A stretch of DNA of 64,000 bases from Eucommia ulmoides (Eukaryota > Streptophyta > Magnoliopsida > Garryales > Eucommiaceae). A program made the position numbers and the translations under genes. The first letter of the stretch is position 1, and each line of letters opens with the position of its first letter. Under the pieces are notes generated by a model, which was given only the letters and a program-made list of their open reading frames with translations, was not told where the DNA came from and did not search any database. Below, one piece after another: positions 12,282-24,029 of the stretch. Where the stretch lies: NCBI GenBank assembly GCA_016647705.1, contig CM028328.1, positions 39,966,501-40,030,500 on the forward strand, given 5' to 3'.

Positions 12282-12977
12282 TTGAATTTTATATATATGT
12301 ATGCCGAACAGTGGTGGGGGTTTGGATCATTATATATATATATATAGAAAAAGCGAGGAAAAGGGGTTGGTTTGGCTGCTTGTTGTTGAAGGCATAAGGC
12401 CAAGGAAAATAAAGAATAAATAATTAGTTTTTGATGGATTATTATCAATTTCGGATTTGACATAGAATGTTTAACTTTTTTAATATACGTATTTAATTTA
12501 TCTCTGTATTGTGTAGTTCATGTTATTACTGTTATAATTGTTGTTTTTTATGAAATATTTATGAATACGCTTTATATGAAAATTATGTGGGATACATGTT
12601 TGTGTATTTATTTGGGATTTGACTGTTGTGTGTTTATTCGTGGTTTGATTAGGTACATATATTAGAGGAATTAAAATTCTACTGAGCGTTGACTCACAAC
12701 CCTACAGTTTTGATTACAAGGCCAGTGAGAGCTAAAATATGGCAGAAATTATATTAGAATTTCTATTTATAATAATTGTAGTTAATATTTATCGTTGTAA
12801 AAATTGTCTCGATAAATTGAGTATAATTATTGTTATCGTATTGTAAAATTTGAATCGATAATTATAACTGTTGCCGTAATTATAAAATTTCTCAGATTTA
12901 TAATGGATATTCGATTTTAGTATTAATTTTTCAAAGAGAGAAACTGCGTGACGGCCCTAAAAAATCGGGTCGTTACA
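11983..12977 (+). repeat. 3' LTR (995 bp) of the non-coding element
   Basis: Begins TGTAATACC and ends GGTCGTTACA. It holds an (AAT)n microsatellite at about 12245-12281 and a TATATATATATAG core near 12331. Followed directly by the CTTCC target duplication. Confidence 0.92.
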
Positions 12978-12982
12978 CTTCC

Positions 12983-13329
12983 CCAGTAAACTCTTTCTTC
13001 TTTTCTTGTGGACTACTTTTACCTTATGGTTAAGCTCTTGCTATTGAATCAATTCCTTGATTTTGAGTTTTTAAATCAAACACCTCATAGGGAAACATAA
13101 CGCATCATTCATATACTTCAATTTTTTTCACAAGAAAAATCTTTCTTTATTAATAATATAAGAGTACGATGGTCAAGTATGATCTTACCAAAAATGAGTG
13201 AGGACTAAAAAATATTTATGTTTTAAAAATTCCTTTAATTTTTGGAGGACAGTACAATAAATTTTCACTGATGAAAAAGAAAATTTGTGATAGTAAAATA
13301 TAAAAATTAGGAAAAGCAGCCTAAGGCAT
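12983..13329. other. 3' flank of the GGT gene
   Basis: AT-rich sequence downstream of the GGT stop codon (which is on the - strand). Probably 3' UTR and intergenic DNA. No other feature seen. Confidence 0.5.
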
Positions 13330-13557
13330 TCAAAAACCGGCCGGAGTCCCTCCGGTTCTAGGGTCCGTTACCCCAACAAGGGCCCCAAAGTCAAGGGGTC
13401 CCAATTCTTGAACCGCAAATTGGACAAAAGCTCCAAAAGAAAGACCCTGTAATTTATGGCCCCTCTTCTTTAGTCCCACCCTTACCTTCTTAGGGACTTC
13501 AATATGGTCGCCAGTTATTGTTGTCCAGTTCTCATATTCAACAAAATTAGAAAACAA
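13330..13557 (-). CDS. GGT exon E (C-terminal exon)
   Basis: 75 codons plus TGA. Starts LFSNFVEYENWTTITGDHIEV and ends with TDPRTGGTPAGF. It aligns without gaps to the end of plant GGT enzymes (pattern LIPN..xYENWTT...GGF/TPAG). The acceptor is the AG of 'gatgaag' just above 13557, which has a weak pyrimidine tract. Exon D ends in phase 0, as required. No disruption seen. Confidence 0.88.
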   Translation of the reverse strand: MFSNFVEYENWTTITGDHIEVPKKVRVGLKKRGHKLQGLSFGAFVQFAVQELGPLDFGALVGVTDPRTGGTPAGF

Positions 13558-14556
13558 CTTCATCAAAATTAATAAGGCTTATCTATTCATGATGCTGACA
13601 TGAAAAAAGAATCATAAGATTTAGTCCGAACCCCATTTTAAGATTTAGAGCACCTAGATTTGGAGAAAATACTCAGTTAACATATAAAATCTATTGAATC
13701 AATGTTAGTGAGATGTAGAATTTGTATTTGGTATCATAATTAATTAATGTTAACTAAATATTGGTAAGAATTGAAAAATAAATTGAAAATAAATCGGTAA
13801 GTAATAAAATTAAGTCGCTCTATAAATAGGATTAAAAACAATTGAAAAACCAAATATTTAGGACTCTATAATAAGATTCCAATACTTAGTGAGCGTGCGC
13901 CTGAAATACCTCATGTCATTTGACCTTCTACAAAGGACACCTCTTGTAATTCAAATATTACATCCCCTTGTCGGAGTTTGTACCTTAAAATTACCCTATT
14001 ATCCCTCATTTTCTATTTCAATTTTTATTTTTTATTTTTTTTGTTTTCTATTTTTTGTTTTTTGTTTTTCAGTTTTTTGTTTTTTGTTATTTTATATTTT
14101 CAGTTTTTCATTTTCTATTTCTTGATTTTGATTTTCAGCTTTTCTATTTTCGTTTTTATTTTTTGTTTACAGTTTTTTGTTGCCGAGTTTTTGATTTTTT
14201 TTTCTACAATTGCCAATTCTTATATTTTCTGTTTATATGTGTTATTTTCCATTTTTTTTTGAATTTAATTTTTCTTATTTTTGAACTTTTACCTTGTTTT
14301 ATGTTTTTGTTTTCTAGTATGTTTTTTATTTTCTATAAAAACATAAAACGAAAATAAAAAATAAGAATAAAAAAAATTAAATGATTAAGATAAAAAATAA
14401 ATTGGCGAACCAAATTGATGACAAATAAGATAAAGAAAAAGAGAATAGAAACTCAAGTTATTATCCATTTTAAATTATTTTTCATTTACATAAATTAAAA
14501 AAAGTGTCTCCTAAGCGATAGAAGAGAGAGATATTAAGGAGGAGTTGCATACTGAC
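13558..14556 (-). other. GGT intron between exons D and E (999 bp)
   Basis: Donor GTCAGT at 14556-14551 (on the - strand). The middle (13995-14400) is extremely T-rich on the + strand ('ttttatttttt' runs) with an A-rich counterpart after it. Phe-rich reading frames on the + strand are artefacts of this. Confidence 0.75.
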
Positions 14557-14694
14557 CTGGTGATAAAATCTTGGGGCAAACACAGAAGAGAGTGGATCCA
14601 TTCCCTTGGCAAAGTAGTTTAAAATAACTTCTGTTGTTGCACCTATTATCCTTGCTCCCCCACTCCCACCAATAACTGCTCTTAAATTTCCATT
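14557..14694 (-). CDS. GGT exon D
   Basis: 46 codons, phase 0 to phase 0. Encodes NGNLRAVIGGSGGARIIGAT followed by TEVILNYFAKGMDPLSSV and APRFYHQ. The GGSGG motif belongs to the substrate-binding region in the small subunit. Acceptor 'cattag' above 14694, donor GTCAGT below 14557. Confidence 0.9.
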
Positions 14695-14933
14695 CTAATG
14701 CAAACATGCCAAATATTTATCAAATTCTTTGTTTAGATATACAAGATCCACCCAACAGATATTAGTCCAGTTGGCAAGCAGAGGTACTCCTTTGCTTGTC
14801 AACCGCCGGGATTTAATTCTCCTGGCGAACACTTAATAGGATTTAGATCTTAAATTCAATCCTAAATGCACCAGGTCGATGTGAGGGAGAACACTCTTAA
14901 GATTGCCCAATGAGGTGATTAGTTGAGGTGCGC

Positions 14934-14976
<43 letters not shown>

Positions 14977-15015
14977 AAGAAAAGGGAAAAATGTAGAGGA
15001 TAATGTTGTTGTTAC
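14695..15015 (-). other. GGT intron between exons C and D (321 bp)
   Basis: Short intron with a 36-base poly(A) run on the + strand at about 14939-14974. Upstream of it on the + strand is 'gaggtgattagttgaggtgcgcgt', a phrase that recurs near 62510-62530 in the other GGT intron, so a small dispersed repeat ending in poly(A) may have inserted twice. Confidence 0.6.
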
Positions 15016-15315
15016 CTCAAGGATAATGGTGGGTGTCATGGATGACAATGGCCTTTTTAATGGAGTAATATAATTAGAAGGTGTTGGTGGTGGAAGAGTT
15101 GGTGGAGACATATTGTTGTTGTCGGGTGGTTTTCCATAAGTTGCATTAGAGGAATGGCAAAGTCGTCCATTTCATTGTTAAGTAGTATCCCTGTACTCCT
15201 TGAAAGGAAGCGAGACCCAAAATGGTAGTTTATGGTCGAAGTGAGCGCAACTGCATTTCTCTCCTCATCTATAATCGACAAGTGGCTTGTGCCATGGTCT
15301 TGTGGAGGATACCAC
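15016..15315 (-). CDS. GGT exon C, catalytic exon, one frameshift
   Basis: Begins with the third base of the codon left open by exon B, then WYPPQDHGTSHLSIIDEERN, LTSTINYHFG, STGILLNNEMDDFAIP. After this a single-base deletion near 15150 moves the frame; in the neighbouring frame the family sequence continues (Pro-rich linker, then PLSSMTPTIILE) to the donor GTAACA. The Thr of DHGTSH is the expected nucleophile and start of the small subunit. The exon is otherwise complete at 300 bp. Confidence 0.88.
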
Positions 15316-15329
15316 CTATATTATATTCA

Positions 15330-16480
15330 TTAGGAAAAAAAAATGTTGGAAAAAAATACGATTTTTGAGTTATTTTAACATGGTGATTTAATCGTCATAG
15401 ATGTTTTCATATACTAATATGTTTTTCTTAGTGAGAATATGAATATAATGTAATTATATGTAAAAAATCATTAAATCGTATATGAAAAATTATCTTTAAA
15501 AATAATTTCGTGAAGTTAATTGAAATATGTAAAATGAATAAACGCACATTGGTTAGTGAAAAATACTTCAATCAAATCTATAATCCATGTTTGGATTTCA
15601 AATCTGGCTTACGACGGGTTTGAGTTTGTATTTGTGTTGATCTAAGTAAGATTTTATTTTAAAGAATTTTCTTTAAATTAATTATGACAATTTTCCTAAG
15701 TAAATAAGATTGTCTTTTCATATTTGTAACTCATTTTTAATGAGAGATTACATATGATTAACACTTAGTGACTTTTAGTGAGATCACTTTTGGTGTGTTA
15801 AAGTTACTCAGTTGAGTTCTCTATAAATAGTGAAGCTATGCATTATCATTTAGACATGAAATTTAGGATATCTTGCACTATACATATACTTTGAGTTTCT
15901 ATCAGTTTGTTGGAGTTTACACTTTTTTTTTGGTCGGATCTTTTAATTTTGAGTGCTAATATCAGAGGATCGTGAGTGTCGTATCTTGGAAAACAAACAC
16001 CTAAACAATCGTAAGCACCAGAACGAGGACGGAATTTACTTTAAAAAAATATCGTCAAACAATGGTCTTGATCAACAAAAATTGTTGGTATTGTTATAGG
16101 TAAAGGATTGTAGGTATACTATTATTTCAATATTGATTTCATGTATTTTAATTTATTATTGAGATACATATTAATTAATATTTATATAATAAAAATTATT
16201 ATTTTCACAATTACTTTGATTAATATTAATGATTTTTTTTTTTTTTGGTGTGTGTGTGTGTGTTATAACAAGGTGTAGTACATGCGTTGGTAAAAATTTC
16301 TTATTACATTTCTTGTCGATACATTTTATGATAATTTTTTTTTTGTTAAAATTTTACAATGAATAATTTCTGATATGATGCATTAAATAGTTATTATTAA
16401 TGAGATTGTTATTTGTTATGGAAAAATATGAATATAAAGGACATAATTTATATGTGCATATCTATTGTGTGATTATGTTT
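15330..16480. other. Intron sequence, possible copia LTR
   Basis: AT-rich, no coding. A promoter-like 'ctctataaatagtgaagc' at about 15819-15836 and a position before the copia gag remnant suggest an LTR, but I found no second copy or target duplication. A (GT)n run sits at 16249-16262. Confidence 0.3.
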
Positions 16481-16489
16481 GTTGTTAAT

Positions 16490-17200
16490 ATATTTTATTA
16501 TATTTATAGATTGAGATATGTCGTCTGATATGAACGTAGCACTGATTATAGTAGCTATGACTACACATGTATCGGTGACTGTGGCTGTGGTGGAAGCTTG
16601 GAAACACATTAATTTTTTGTGCAAGAATTATATCTAAATAGACTGAATAATACACACAATATGTATTTTCCAGTAAAAACAACTAAAGAGTTGTGGCAAT
16701 CACTTGAAAATAAATACAAAATAAAGGATTCTAGCATTAAGAAGTTTGTAGTTGAAAAGTTCTTAGACTACAAAATAATGGATTAAAAAATAGTAGTTAG
16801 TTAGGCTGAGGAACTTCTAGTACGTATGGAATTGATTCCATTTAAGATATTCCATGGCCAAATCTAAGTGTATCATTTCAAGTGGCAACTATTATTAAAA
16901 AATTACCTTCTTTCTAGAGTGATTTCAAGAATTATCTTAACATAAATATAAAGATATAAATCTTTAAGATTTGATCTTCAAATTGAGAATAAAGGAGGAA
17001 CATTGCGTTGTTGAAAAGTTAGTGCATTTCCCAACTATGGAATTAAAGGAAATGAGGTAGAGTCTTGGAAGATTGACAAAAAAAGAAAGGAAACGAAGCC
17101 CAAGTCACGGTTGTAAAGGAGATTTAAATAAAAAGTTCAAAGTTAAATGTTACGTTTGTGGCAAGTTAGGATATCGTGCTTAAGGCTGTAACAAGAAGAT
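16490..17200 (+). mobile_element. Copia gag remnant with zinc knuckle
   Basis: Translated pieces in shifting frames match copia gag: a KTTKELWQSLENKYK stretch near 16680-16730, a FVVEKFLDYK-like stretch, and a degraded CCHC knuckle at about 17148-17189 (C..C....then C, with the His lost and an internal stop). No integrase or reverse transcriptase follows. Dead fragment. Confidence 0.7.
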
Positions 17201-17470
17201 TATGATAAGAAAATCTTAGAAGCCAACCTCTCAGGTTAATGTGATAAAGGTGAATAATCTTTTCAATAAGGTCGATGAGATACATCTTTCTACTTGAGGG
17301 GTGCCATATATATGAGAAATATGTAGAAGAATAAAGTATTTCTTTCAAACGTATTATGTGATCCAAATAATAGCAATAAAATAAATATTCTTTTATTCTA
17401 TAACTGAGTCTTTGAATGTTTGGCATGCTAATTTATTAACTTGTTTTAATAGAAGAGAGGAAATAAATAA

Positions 17471-17625
17471 GGGCAAATTATATTTTAAACCATTTAACTA
17501 TTGATACATTTATACGTAGTCCAATAAGTTTGTTTCGTTTCAATTTAAACCCTCTAAATAAGTAACCGATTTTAAATAGTCATTTTGTTAGTTTTTTCAT
17601 CCAAATTGACGGAATTGATGACATG
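17471..17625 (+). repeat. Left long terminal inverted repeat
   Basis: Pairs with 37268-37422 on the opposite strand. Imperfect, roughly four in five positions by eye. Confidence 0.75.
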
Positions 17626-18802
17626 TGCATTACACATGGATTTTTAATTTTTTTTTTTTTTGGTATTTTTATAATTTTTTCTTTATTTTTCTTTTTATTT
17701 TTTTCTTCTCCATTTTTATTTCTTCTTTTCTCTCTCTCTCTCTCATTTTTTCTTTCTCTGACTTTTCTTCATCCCCTTTATCTGACTAAATCCATGGAAT
17801 TCGCTTCTTCTTCCCCATCCAATTTCTTCTCATTGTCGTTGTACGCGTGTTGACACGACATTTTAACCTTCCCGCAAAAAATTTACGCTTTATTTTATAG
17901 TTTACTTTATTTTTTATTTTTACTTTATTTTCAAAAAATACAAAAAATAGAGGAACAAATAAGGAAAATGAAAAAATAGAAAAGAAAAAGAAATAAAAAG
18001 AATTTGGGGAAGGAGAGACAAGAGAGAAAGAAAGAGAAAAAAGAAAGGAGTAGAGAGAGAGGAGGAGAGAGTAAAAAAGAGAGAGAGATGAGAAAGCGAG
18101 AGGGGAGGGCCCCACTAGTTGGCGAAGAGAGAGAGTGAGAGAATGAAAGTCGGCCAAGAGAGAGAGTGTGTGTGTGTGTAAGAGAGAGAGAGGGGGGGGG
18201 GGGTAGGGACAAAAGGGGTGGCCCCCTACTTTTTTTGTCGACAAATATAGAGAGTAAGATGAGAGAGAAAGAGAGAAAATAAAAGGAGTGGGCCCACCTG
18301 TAAATGCCTAGTTAGTCGTGAAAAGGGAGAGAGAGTGAGACGTGGGTCCCACTGCCTAGTCAGCCAATAAAAAGTTAGCAAAATTGAAGTGGGCCATTCC
18401 CTTGTCTGGTCAGCCACCAAAACTAGAAGAGGAAGAAACAATTTCAATAGGCGAGGTGGTAAAAAATTCAAAATTCTAGAAAATTTCATTTTTTAACCTT
18501 TTTCGAATTTGCCCTTTTTTTTGTCTAACTTGGACAGGGCTTTAGGTGGCTAGACCTAGTTTTTAGAGTTTTCTAGGGTTTTTCATTCCACATCTTTCCC
18601 TATTAATAGGACACTCCTTCTCTTAATTAATTTATTCAGAAATTGAGAGAAAAAACCCCTTAGAGAGGGATTATCAGACAAAGTCTTTTCGAGAAGTCGT
18701 CTGCAAGAGAAGAAAAACCCGAGTATCGGGAGTTTTCGCCAGAACATGTACGTTTTCTGATTTTTGATTATTTTTGATTATTTCTTTTGTTTCTCTTAAT
18801 TT

Positions 18803-18833
<31 letters not shown>

Positions 18834-19499
18834 GTTGTTGTTGTAATTGTGCGATAACTCGATGAAAACGCTGGGACGAGGTTCCCTGTTCTCAATCTGA
18901 ATCTCTGAGCGTTAGACGAGGACACCCATATCTTACTATTTTTTTTCTTATATTTTGAATTCTTTTTTTGTCTGTTGCAACTCATATAAAAAAAAAAATA
19001 AGTCGTCCGATGATCTAATAAAAACGCCGGGCTGAGTTTTTCGTGCTTAAACTTAGTCCTCGAGCATTAGGTGAAGGATGTTTAATTTTTAATTTTTTTG
19101 TTTTCTTTCCTTTTATTTTCTTTCATTTCTTATAAAAACCGTAAAAAAAAATAAAAATAATAAAATAAAATAAAATAAAATAAATAATAAAACCTTAGTT
19201 TGTTGTAATTAATCCTTATAAACCTTAGGATGAATTTGACGATTCGATAAATCGTGAGAGAGTTTTCCATGACTTCGTTTCAGTTCCCCACGTATAGTGA
19301 AATTTAGAAATGTACGGTTTTAAGAAATCTCTTTCCTTGGTAAACCTTTTCGTGGGATTTCGCCTAAGTTTTGGAAAGGTTAATTTTGACGAACTTTGTT
19401 TTCGCGATCTACCTTCAATTCTCATCTCCAAAGAATTTGAGGGAATTTCAAATCGGGATTTTCTTGAATTAATTGTGCAAACTTAAAATAGACATTATT

Positions 19500-19765
19500 T
19501 GCATAATTTAGACGGCATGTGTAAGTCACTTTCATCATTTACACATTTTTTTTCTTCATTTCATTACATATAAGTTCTTTTAGATTTCATAATCCATATT
19601 TATTTCTTATATAATTTAGAAGACATGTTTAGGACACTTTCACCACTTACATTTTTTATTTTTATTTTTATATATTTCATTACATATAGTTTCTTTTAAA
19701 CTTCATAATCCATATTTATTTCTTGTATCATTTAGATGGCATGTTTAGGATACTTTCACTACTTA

Positions 19766-19808
<43 letters not shown>

Positions 19809-19931
19809 ATATATATATATATTGTTTTTTTATATATATTTCATCACATATAGGTTCTTTTAGATGTCATAATCCATGTCACTTTTTCTCGTTTAGTTAC
19901 GACACATACACCACTTACACTTTTCATATAT
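19500..19931 (+). repeat. Tandem units in the Tat LTR, with ATCT microsatellite
   Basis: Three to four diverged units of the form 'ttagayggcatgttta..acactttca..acttacac...tttcat.acatata..ttctttta...ttcataatccat'. An (ATCT)n array followed by (TA)n lies inside at 19767-19822. The matching block in the 3' LTR is at 35315-35720. Confidence 0.8.
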
Positions 19932-21377
19932 TGATAGGTGTGAAAAACCTATCTATTTCTAAACCGAATTTGTTAGTTTTCAAGCGTTTTAGTTATATTT
20001 AATTGTGTTTTAGTGTAAAATAGGGAAAGGACGTTAAAGGGCGATAAACAAGTAAAAACGGTGGAGAAACAGTGAACAAAATGTGTAAAATAGGGTTTCG
20101 GTGAATGAAAAACCACCGCCTAGGCGAAAAAGAGGCAGAATGTTGGAGTACTGAAGGGCTGAACCACCGCCTAGGCGAGAAAACGATAGATTGTTATGCC
20201 AGCAGCCACCGCCTAAGCGGAAAAACCACTGCCTAGGCGAAGTTATCGACAAAAGCTTTACCGACTTAAAGCCACCGCCTAAACGGTGAACCACCGCTTA
20301 AGCGGTGACACTTTGCACAGAAATATCTATTTTCAGATATTTCCAAACCTTGCCTATTTAACCCCTTTCTCCCCCAAACCTCTGAAAACTTAGACACTCC
20401 TTAGACGTGGGAGAGGGCTTGGTTGTTCTTGAGAGCTCTCTTCCACCTCTTAGTTAGATTAGATTAGTTTTAGGAAGTGTTCTTGGCTAATCCTTGAAGA
20501 GCTAGAAGAGGAAGTTCATCAATGGAAAAGAGGAAGCTCGGGAGGATTGTTCTTTGGCGAAAGTGGACTACTCCACTTTGAGATTTGGCTTTTCTTCTCT
20601 TGTTTCCATATTTTTATTTAATGTTTATTGTTGATATTGATGATCTCCTCTTGATTTAATGTTGTATTGGCTAAGAATATGTTAGTTTAATTAGAGATTA
20701 GTTAGGGAAAGGTGTAGTTGTGTAAATACTCGTTTGGTTTAATATACGTTTCTTTAACGGTTGTTGTTTTAATTCCGATTGTGTTTATCATTTGATGACG
20801 ATCTTAATATGCTTGTAACAGTATTAGGTTTGGATTTGAGAATCTAGGGTTTGACACTCGGGAGAGGTAACCCTGGATTCGGACTAGGGTAAACACATCG
20901 TTACGACCTAACGACCCGGGAGGGTGTTAGTTAGTGTGCAATCGATGACGTTGGGTCAAGACTCATGCGGCCTAGAGTCGTTAAGACATTGAGGGGGACC
21001 TCTTCGTCGACACGAAGTCGCGTATTCCCTCGTCTTACACTCGGAAGAGGTTGCGGATGAGTTTACGAACTGAGATTGTAGGATACCTAAACTCCGTTAT
21101 TGTTAACTAAACGAAATCAAACATGTATTAAGTGAATGAATCAATCCCTAATTAATCAACTTAGTTAGGATTAACCCACTAATTGTAGTTTAGCTTAGTT
21201 TAATTTTAAATCATGTCTTTCGTCGTCAGGATAACATGAGACTACGTAAATTGCGGTATTCAATTATTCACACTTTTCTCTGTGGGAACGATATCCGATC
21301 TTCAAGATCCACTATATTAAAACTTAGACCTCGTATACTTGCGAGAGTAAGTAGCGGTGTGTTCCGCGCCCCTACCA
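19932..21377 (+). mobile_element. Athila solo LTR 1 (1446 bp)
   Basis: Starts TGATAGGTGTG and ends CCCCTACCA, flanked by TATAT (19927-19931 and 21378-21382). The empty site is visible in the partner Tat LTR near 35730, where the same flanking sequence runs on without the insert. It shares end sequence and the CCGCCTAGGCGG array with the LTRs of the Athila element at 40356-55821, in the opposite orientation. Confidence 0.9.
20112..20309 (+). repeat. CCGCCTAGGCGG near-palindrome array in Athila LTR 1
   Basis: About seven copies of the motif ACCGCCTAGGCG or close variants (for example CCGCCTAAGCGG, CCGCTTAAGCGG) at uneven spacing of 15-60 bp. Each can fold on itself. Confidence 0.85.
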
Positions 21378-22155
21378 TATATATTAGATAATTAAATCAT
21401 TGCGACATATAATCACATTAATTCTTGTTGTTTTTCTGATTTATTCCTGTATTCATGCCATTTGCATTGGCACGTTTAAATTAAAATTATTCTGGCATCA
21501 TATTAGTTGTTTTTAGGTCATTACATGCACTTTTGCATAAATAAAAGTTTATATCAATTTATTTTAATATTATTATTTGTACTCACATTCATACCTTCAT
21601 ACTTTTTCACGTATTTTAGTTTGTTCATGTAAATTAAAGAAATCTCTTGGAAATATACTTAAAACTACCCCCTGGAGACCATCCTTGTCGAATCCTTTAA
21701 TATTCGATAAGAGGTCATATTCCCAAAAATATCAAAAAATTGTCTCGCCTTAATTTGAAAAATGCTAAAAAGATTTTATAAGAAGGAAACGATCTCAAAA
21801 TAAAATAAAATATTCAGACTAAACTAATTGGACTTAATTGGACATAAGGTACCATTTTTGGACTAGCGTCATGGGGTGCTTAACACCTTCTTTGAGCGTA
21901 ACCGATCTATGAGCTCTTTAAATGAATCTTTGGTTAGAACGTGTGTTGGAGTCAATTTTTACTTAGGGCTTCTAAATTATTTTTTAAAAATCCGATGACC
22001 TAGCACATCATTTAAACCCAATGCTAGGTGGCGACTCCTTATTTTAAAATGGCCTAAGTATTTTTTTTGAGAAAATCGGCACTTTTAAAACCCTTCTCTT
22101 TTACTCTTTATTATTTCATATCTTTATCATTTTCAAAAAATCGGAGTGCGTCAGC

Positions 22156-22173
22156 TGGCGACTCCACTGGGGA
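22156..22173 (+). other. Primer-binding site of Tat element A (tRNA-Arg type)
   Basis: TGGCGACTCCACTGGGGA, two bases after the 5' LTR. Confidence 0.85.
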
Positions 22174-24029
22174 TAATTAGACGGTCAAGCCTATTATGTC
22201 CTAATAAGTCTAACTAATCTATGTCTGAATGTTAAATATTATTTTTGTTATCTTTTTTTGCATTTGTAAATAATTTGTGATTTTTTTTTCTTTCTTTTCT
22301 CTTAGGCCTTTATATTGTTGTAAACCCTCAGACACAAGTATGGTCGTCTCGTATCAATATTGTCCTCTTTGGGATTTTATGATACAAGACATGGAAGGGT
22401 TTTTTATACTTGATAGATTGATGATGTTTTAGGAAATCTTAAAAACCAAAAGAGTTTAAAGTTCCCAATACCGATTAAGTAACGAAAGAATATTCATAAA
22501 TCATTATCTGTTTCGATCGATCATTATCGGAATTGAGAACTTCGAACTTGAATGGGTTTTAAGGCTACCTAAGATTCATGTGGACTAATAAATGAGCTTG
22601 TTGTAAGAATAAAATGAGACAAAAAAATTAGTCGCAGAAAAGCAATTCTTGTCCCTCCATTCGAAGTTCGGTCTTCACTCGCAGTCGAGCCTAGGATCAT
22701 TCCAGGATGACATCTGAAGGCAATCCCAAATCTCCCTACATGACCTAGATAGGTCAGATGCAAGAAACCATCGATATGCTGATGGAAAAGGTCAATAAAC
22801 TAATCCAATTACCCTAGGGGGTGCTTGTTCCCCCATCTAGTGGAACTCCTATGACTGAATTGTCAAATGAAAATCCTCCAAGTTCCGGGATGGAAAACTC
22901 AATGCCAAATCTAAACCATACTGGCTCGAACTTCGTGGTGCCAGTGTGCTATAGACCTTAGATGGGCCCTCATCCCTTCACTTATGAAGCGCTGACATAT
23001 CCTAGCCAGGGGCATGTCTATTAGGCCCCACTCGTAGGCCCAACCTCTTCCGTAGGCCCGGCCCTATCTGTACTGTAGATTTTCCTTAATTCGAAGAGAG
23101 TCCTTGCTCCACCTAATGATCCGAATGCCAATCAATCGGCCCCAACCATTGAAATCAAAAACATGAAAGAAGATGAACCCCCTCCATCATGGGTTCTAAA
23201 AATGAAGAAATTAGAGAGAACTGTAAAAGAATTGAAAAGAGAGAAGCCATCCAAAAAAGCGACGTACAAAGAGCTATCAATACTGGCACTGGTGGTGTAT
23301 CCGAAAAACTTTGTAGCTCCGAAGTTCTTGAAATATGACGGTACTACTCCCAGAATGACATGTCAGCATCTACAAGGAGGAGTTGGGAGTTCATGCTCAT
23401 AATAAGAATCTTTACCTGAAGATGTTCTGTCTCTCGTGGAAGGGTCCGACTCTTAGCTGGTACATGACTCTAAACCTGTCGCAGATTAAGACCTTCAAGG
23501 ACTTGGTAGAGGTAATTTGTGAGGAGTATGGATACAACAAGGATGTCACGCCGAACCATAATACTGTGTACCAGATATTGAAGAAAAATGATGAGAGCTT
23601 CTGGAGGTACACTGCTCACTGAAGGGAAGAGGCTGCCAAAGTTGTCCTTAGACTGAGAGAGGAGGCTCAGTTAGAGATATTCAACTCAATTCAGACGCCA
23701 TCATTCTATCAGAGCCTTTCGAGCATAGCGGTGGTTTCCTTCGTTGATGCAATCAAGCAAGTCAAGGTGATTGAGGAAGGAGTATGGAACAAAAATATCA
23801 AAGAGGTCTCTCCGATCTGACGAAGAGGTTAGCTCTGCTAAAGAAAAAAGAGAACGAGGTAGCCGTCATCATTTTCCCCCAGCAAATCCTTCACCAGAAC
23901 AACCCCAAGATTCCCATTCCCAAAACTACCTGAACCAAAACAACTAATACCGCAACCATCTCTCTCAAAATCTCCAAAACCAATATTATCCTCGGAATCA
24001 ACCATATTCCCAAAACTGTCCCCACTACT

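Larger units (their letters stand above)
8636..12977 (+). mobile_element. Non-coding LTR retrotransposon, complete, with 5-bp target duplication
   Basis: Two direct repeats of about 1 kb (8636-9631 and 11983-12977) both begin TGTAATACC and end in TTACA. They are flanked by the exact duplication CTTCC (8631-8635 and 12978-12982). A primer-binding site resembling the initiator-Met type and a purine tract abut the LTRs. The 2.35-kb interior encodes no gag or pol; only the sequence just before the 3' LTR (a 'cgaagacgaaattt' segment followed by the G-rich tract) resembles the end of chromovirus (Tekay/Del-type) polyproteins. The interior has a roughly 700-bp duplication. It must have been moved by proteins of a related element. 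Its insertion lies between the convergent PAT and GGT genes. Confidence 0.92.
17848..22153 (+). repeat. 5' LTR of Tat element A
   Basis: Starts TGTTGACACGACA and ends GTGCGTCA. About 2.85 kb after removing the Athila LTR at 19932-21377 and its duplication. It contains a GA-rich block (17990-18330), a possible TATA site 'ctattaatagg' near 18600, a T-run (18806-18833), and tandem units of about 110-120 bp at 19500-19931. It carries roughly 0.8 kb (about 18500-19340) missing from the 3' LTR. Confidence 0.85.

Noticed and set aside
13978-14357. Phe-rich frames on the + strand
   Set aside because: T-rich sequence within a GGT intron, no protein pattern.
17786-18244. 152-codon Leu/Ser/Phe-rich frame on the - strand
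   Set aside because: Translation of a GA-rich block in the Tat LTR; it crosses the LTR boundary and has no family pattern.
20112-20309. CRISPR-like array (repeats with spacers)
   Set aside because: Plant nuclear DNA, uneven spacing, diverged repeats, and the same motif inside LTRs; it is a retrotransposon feature.
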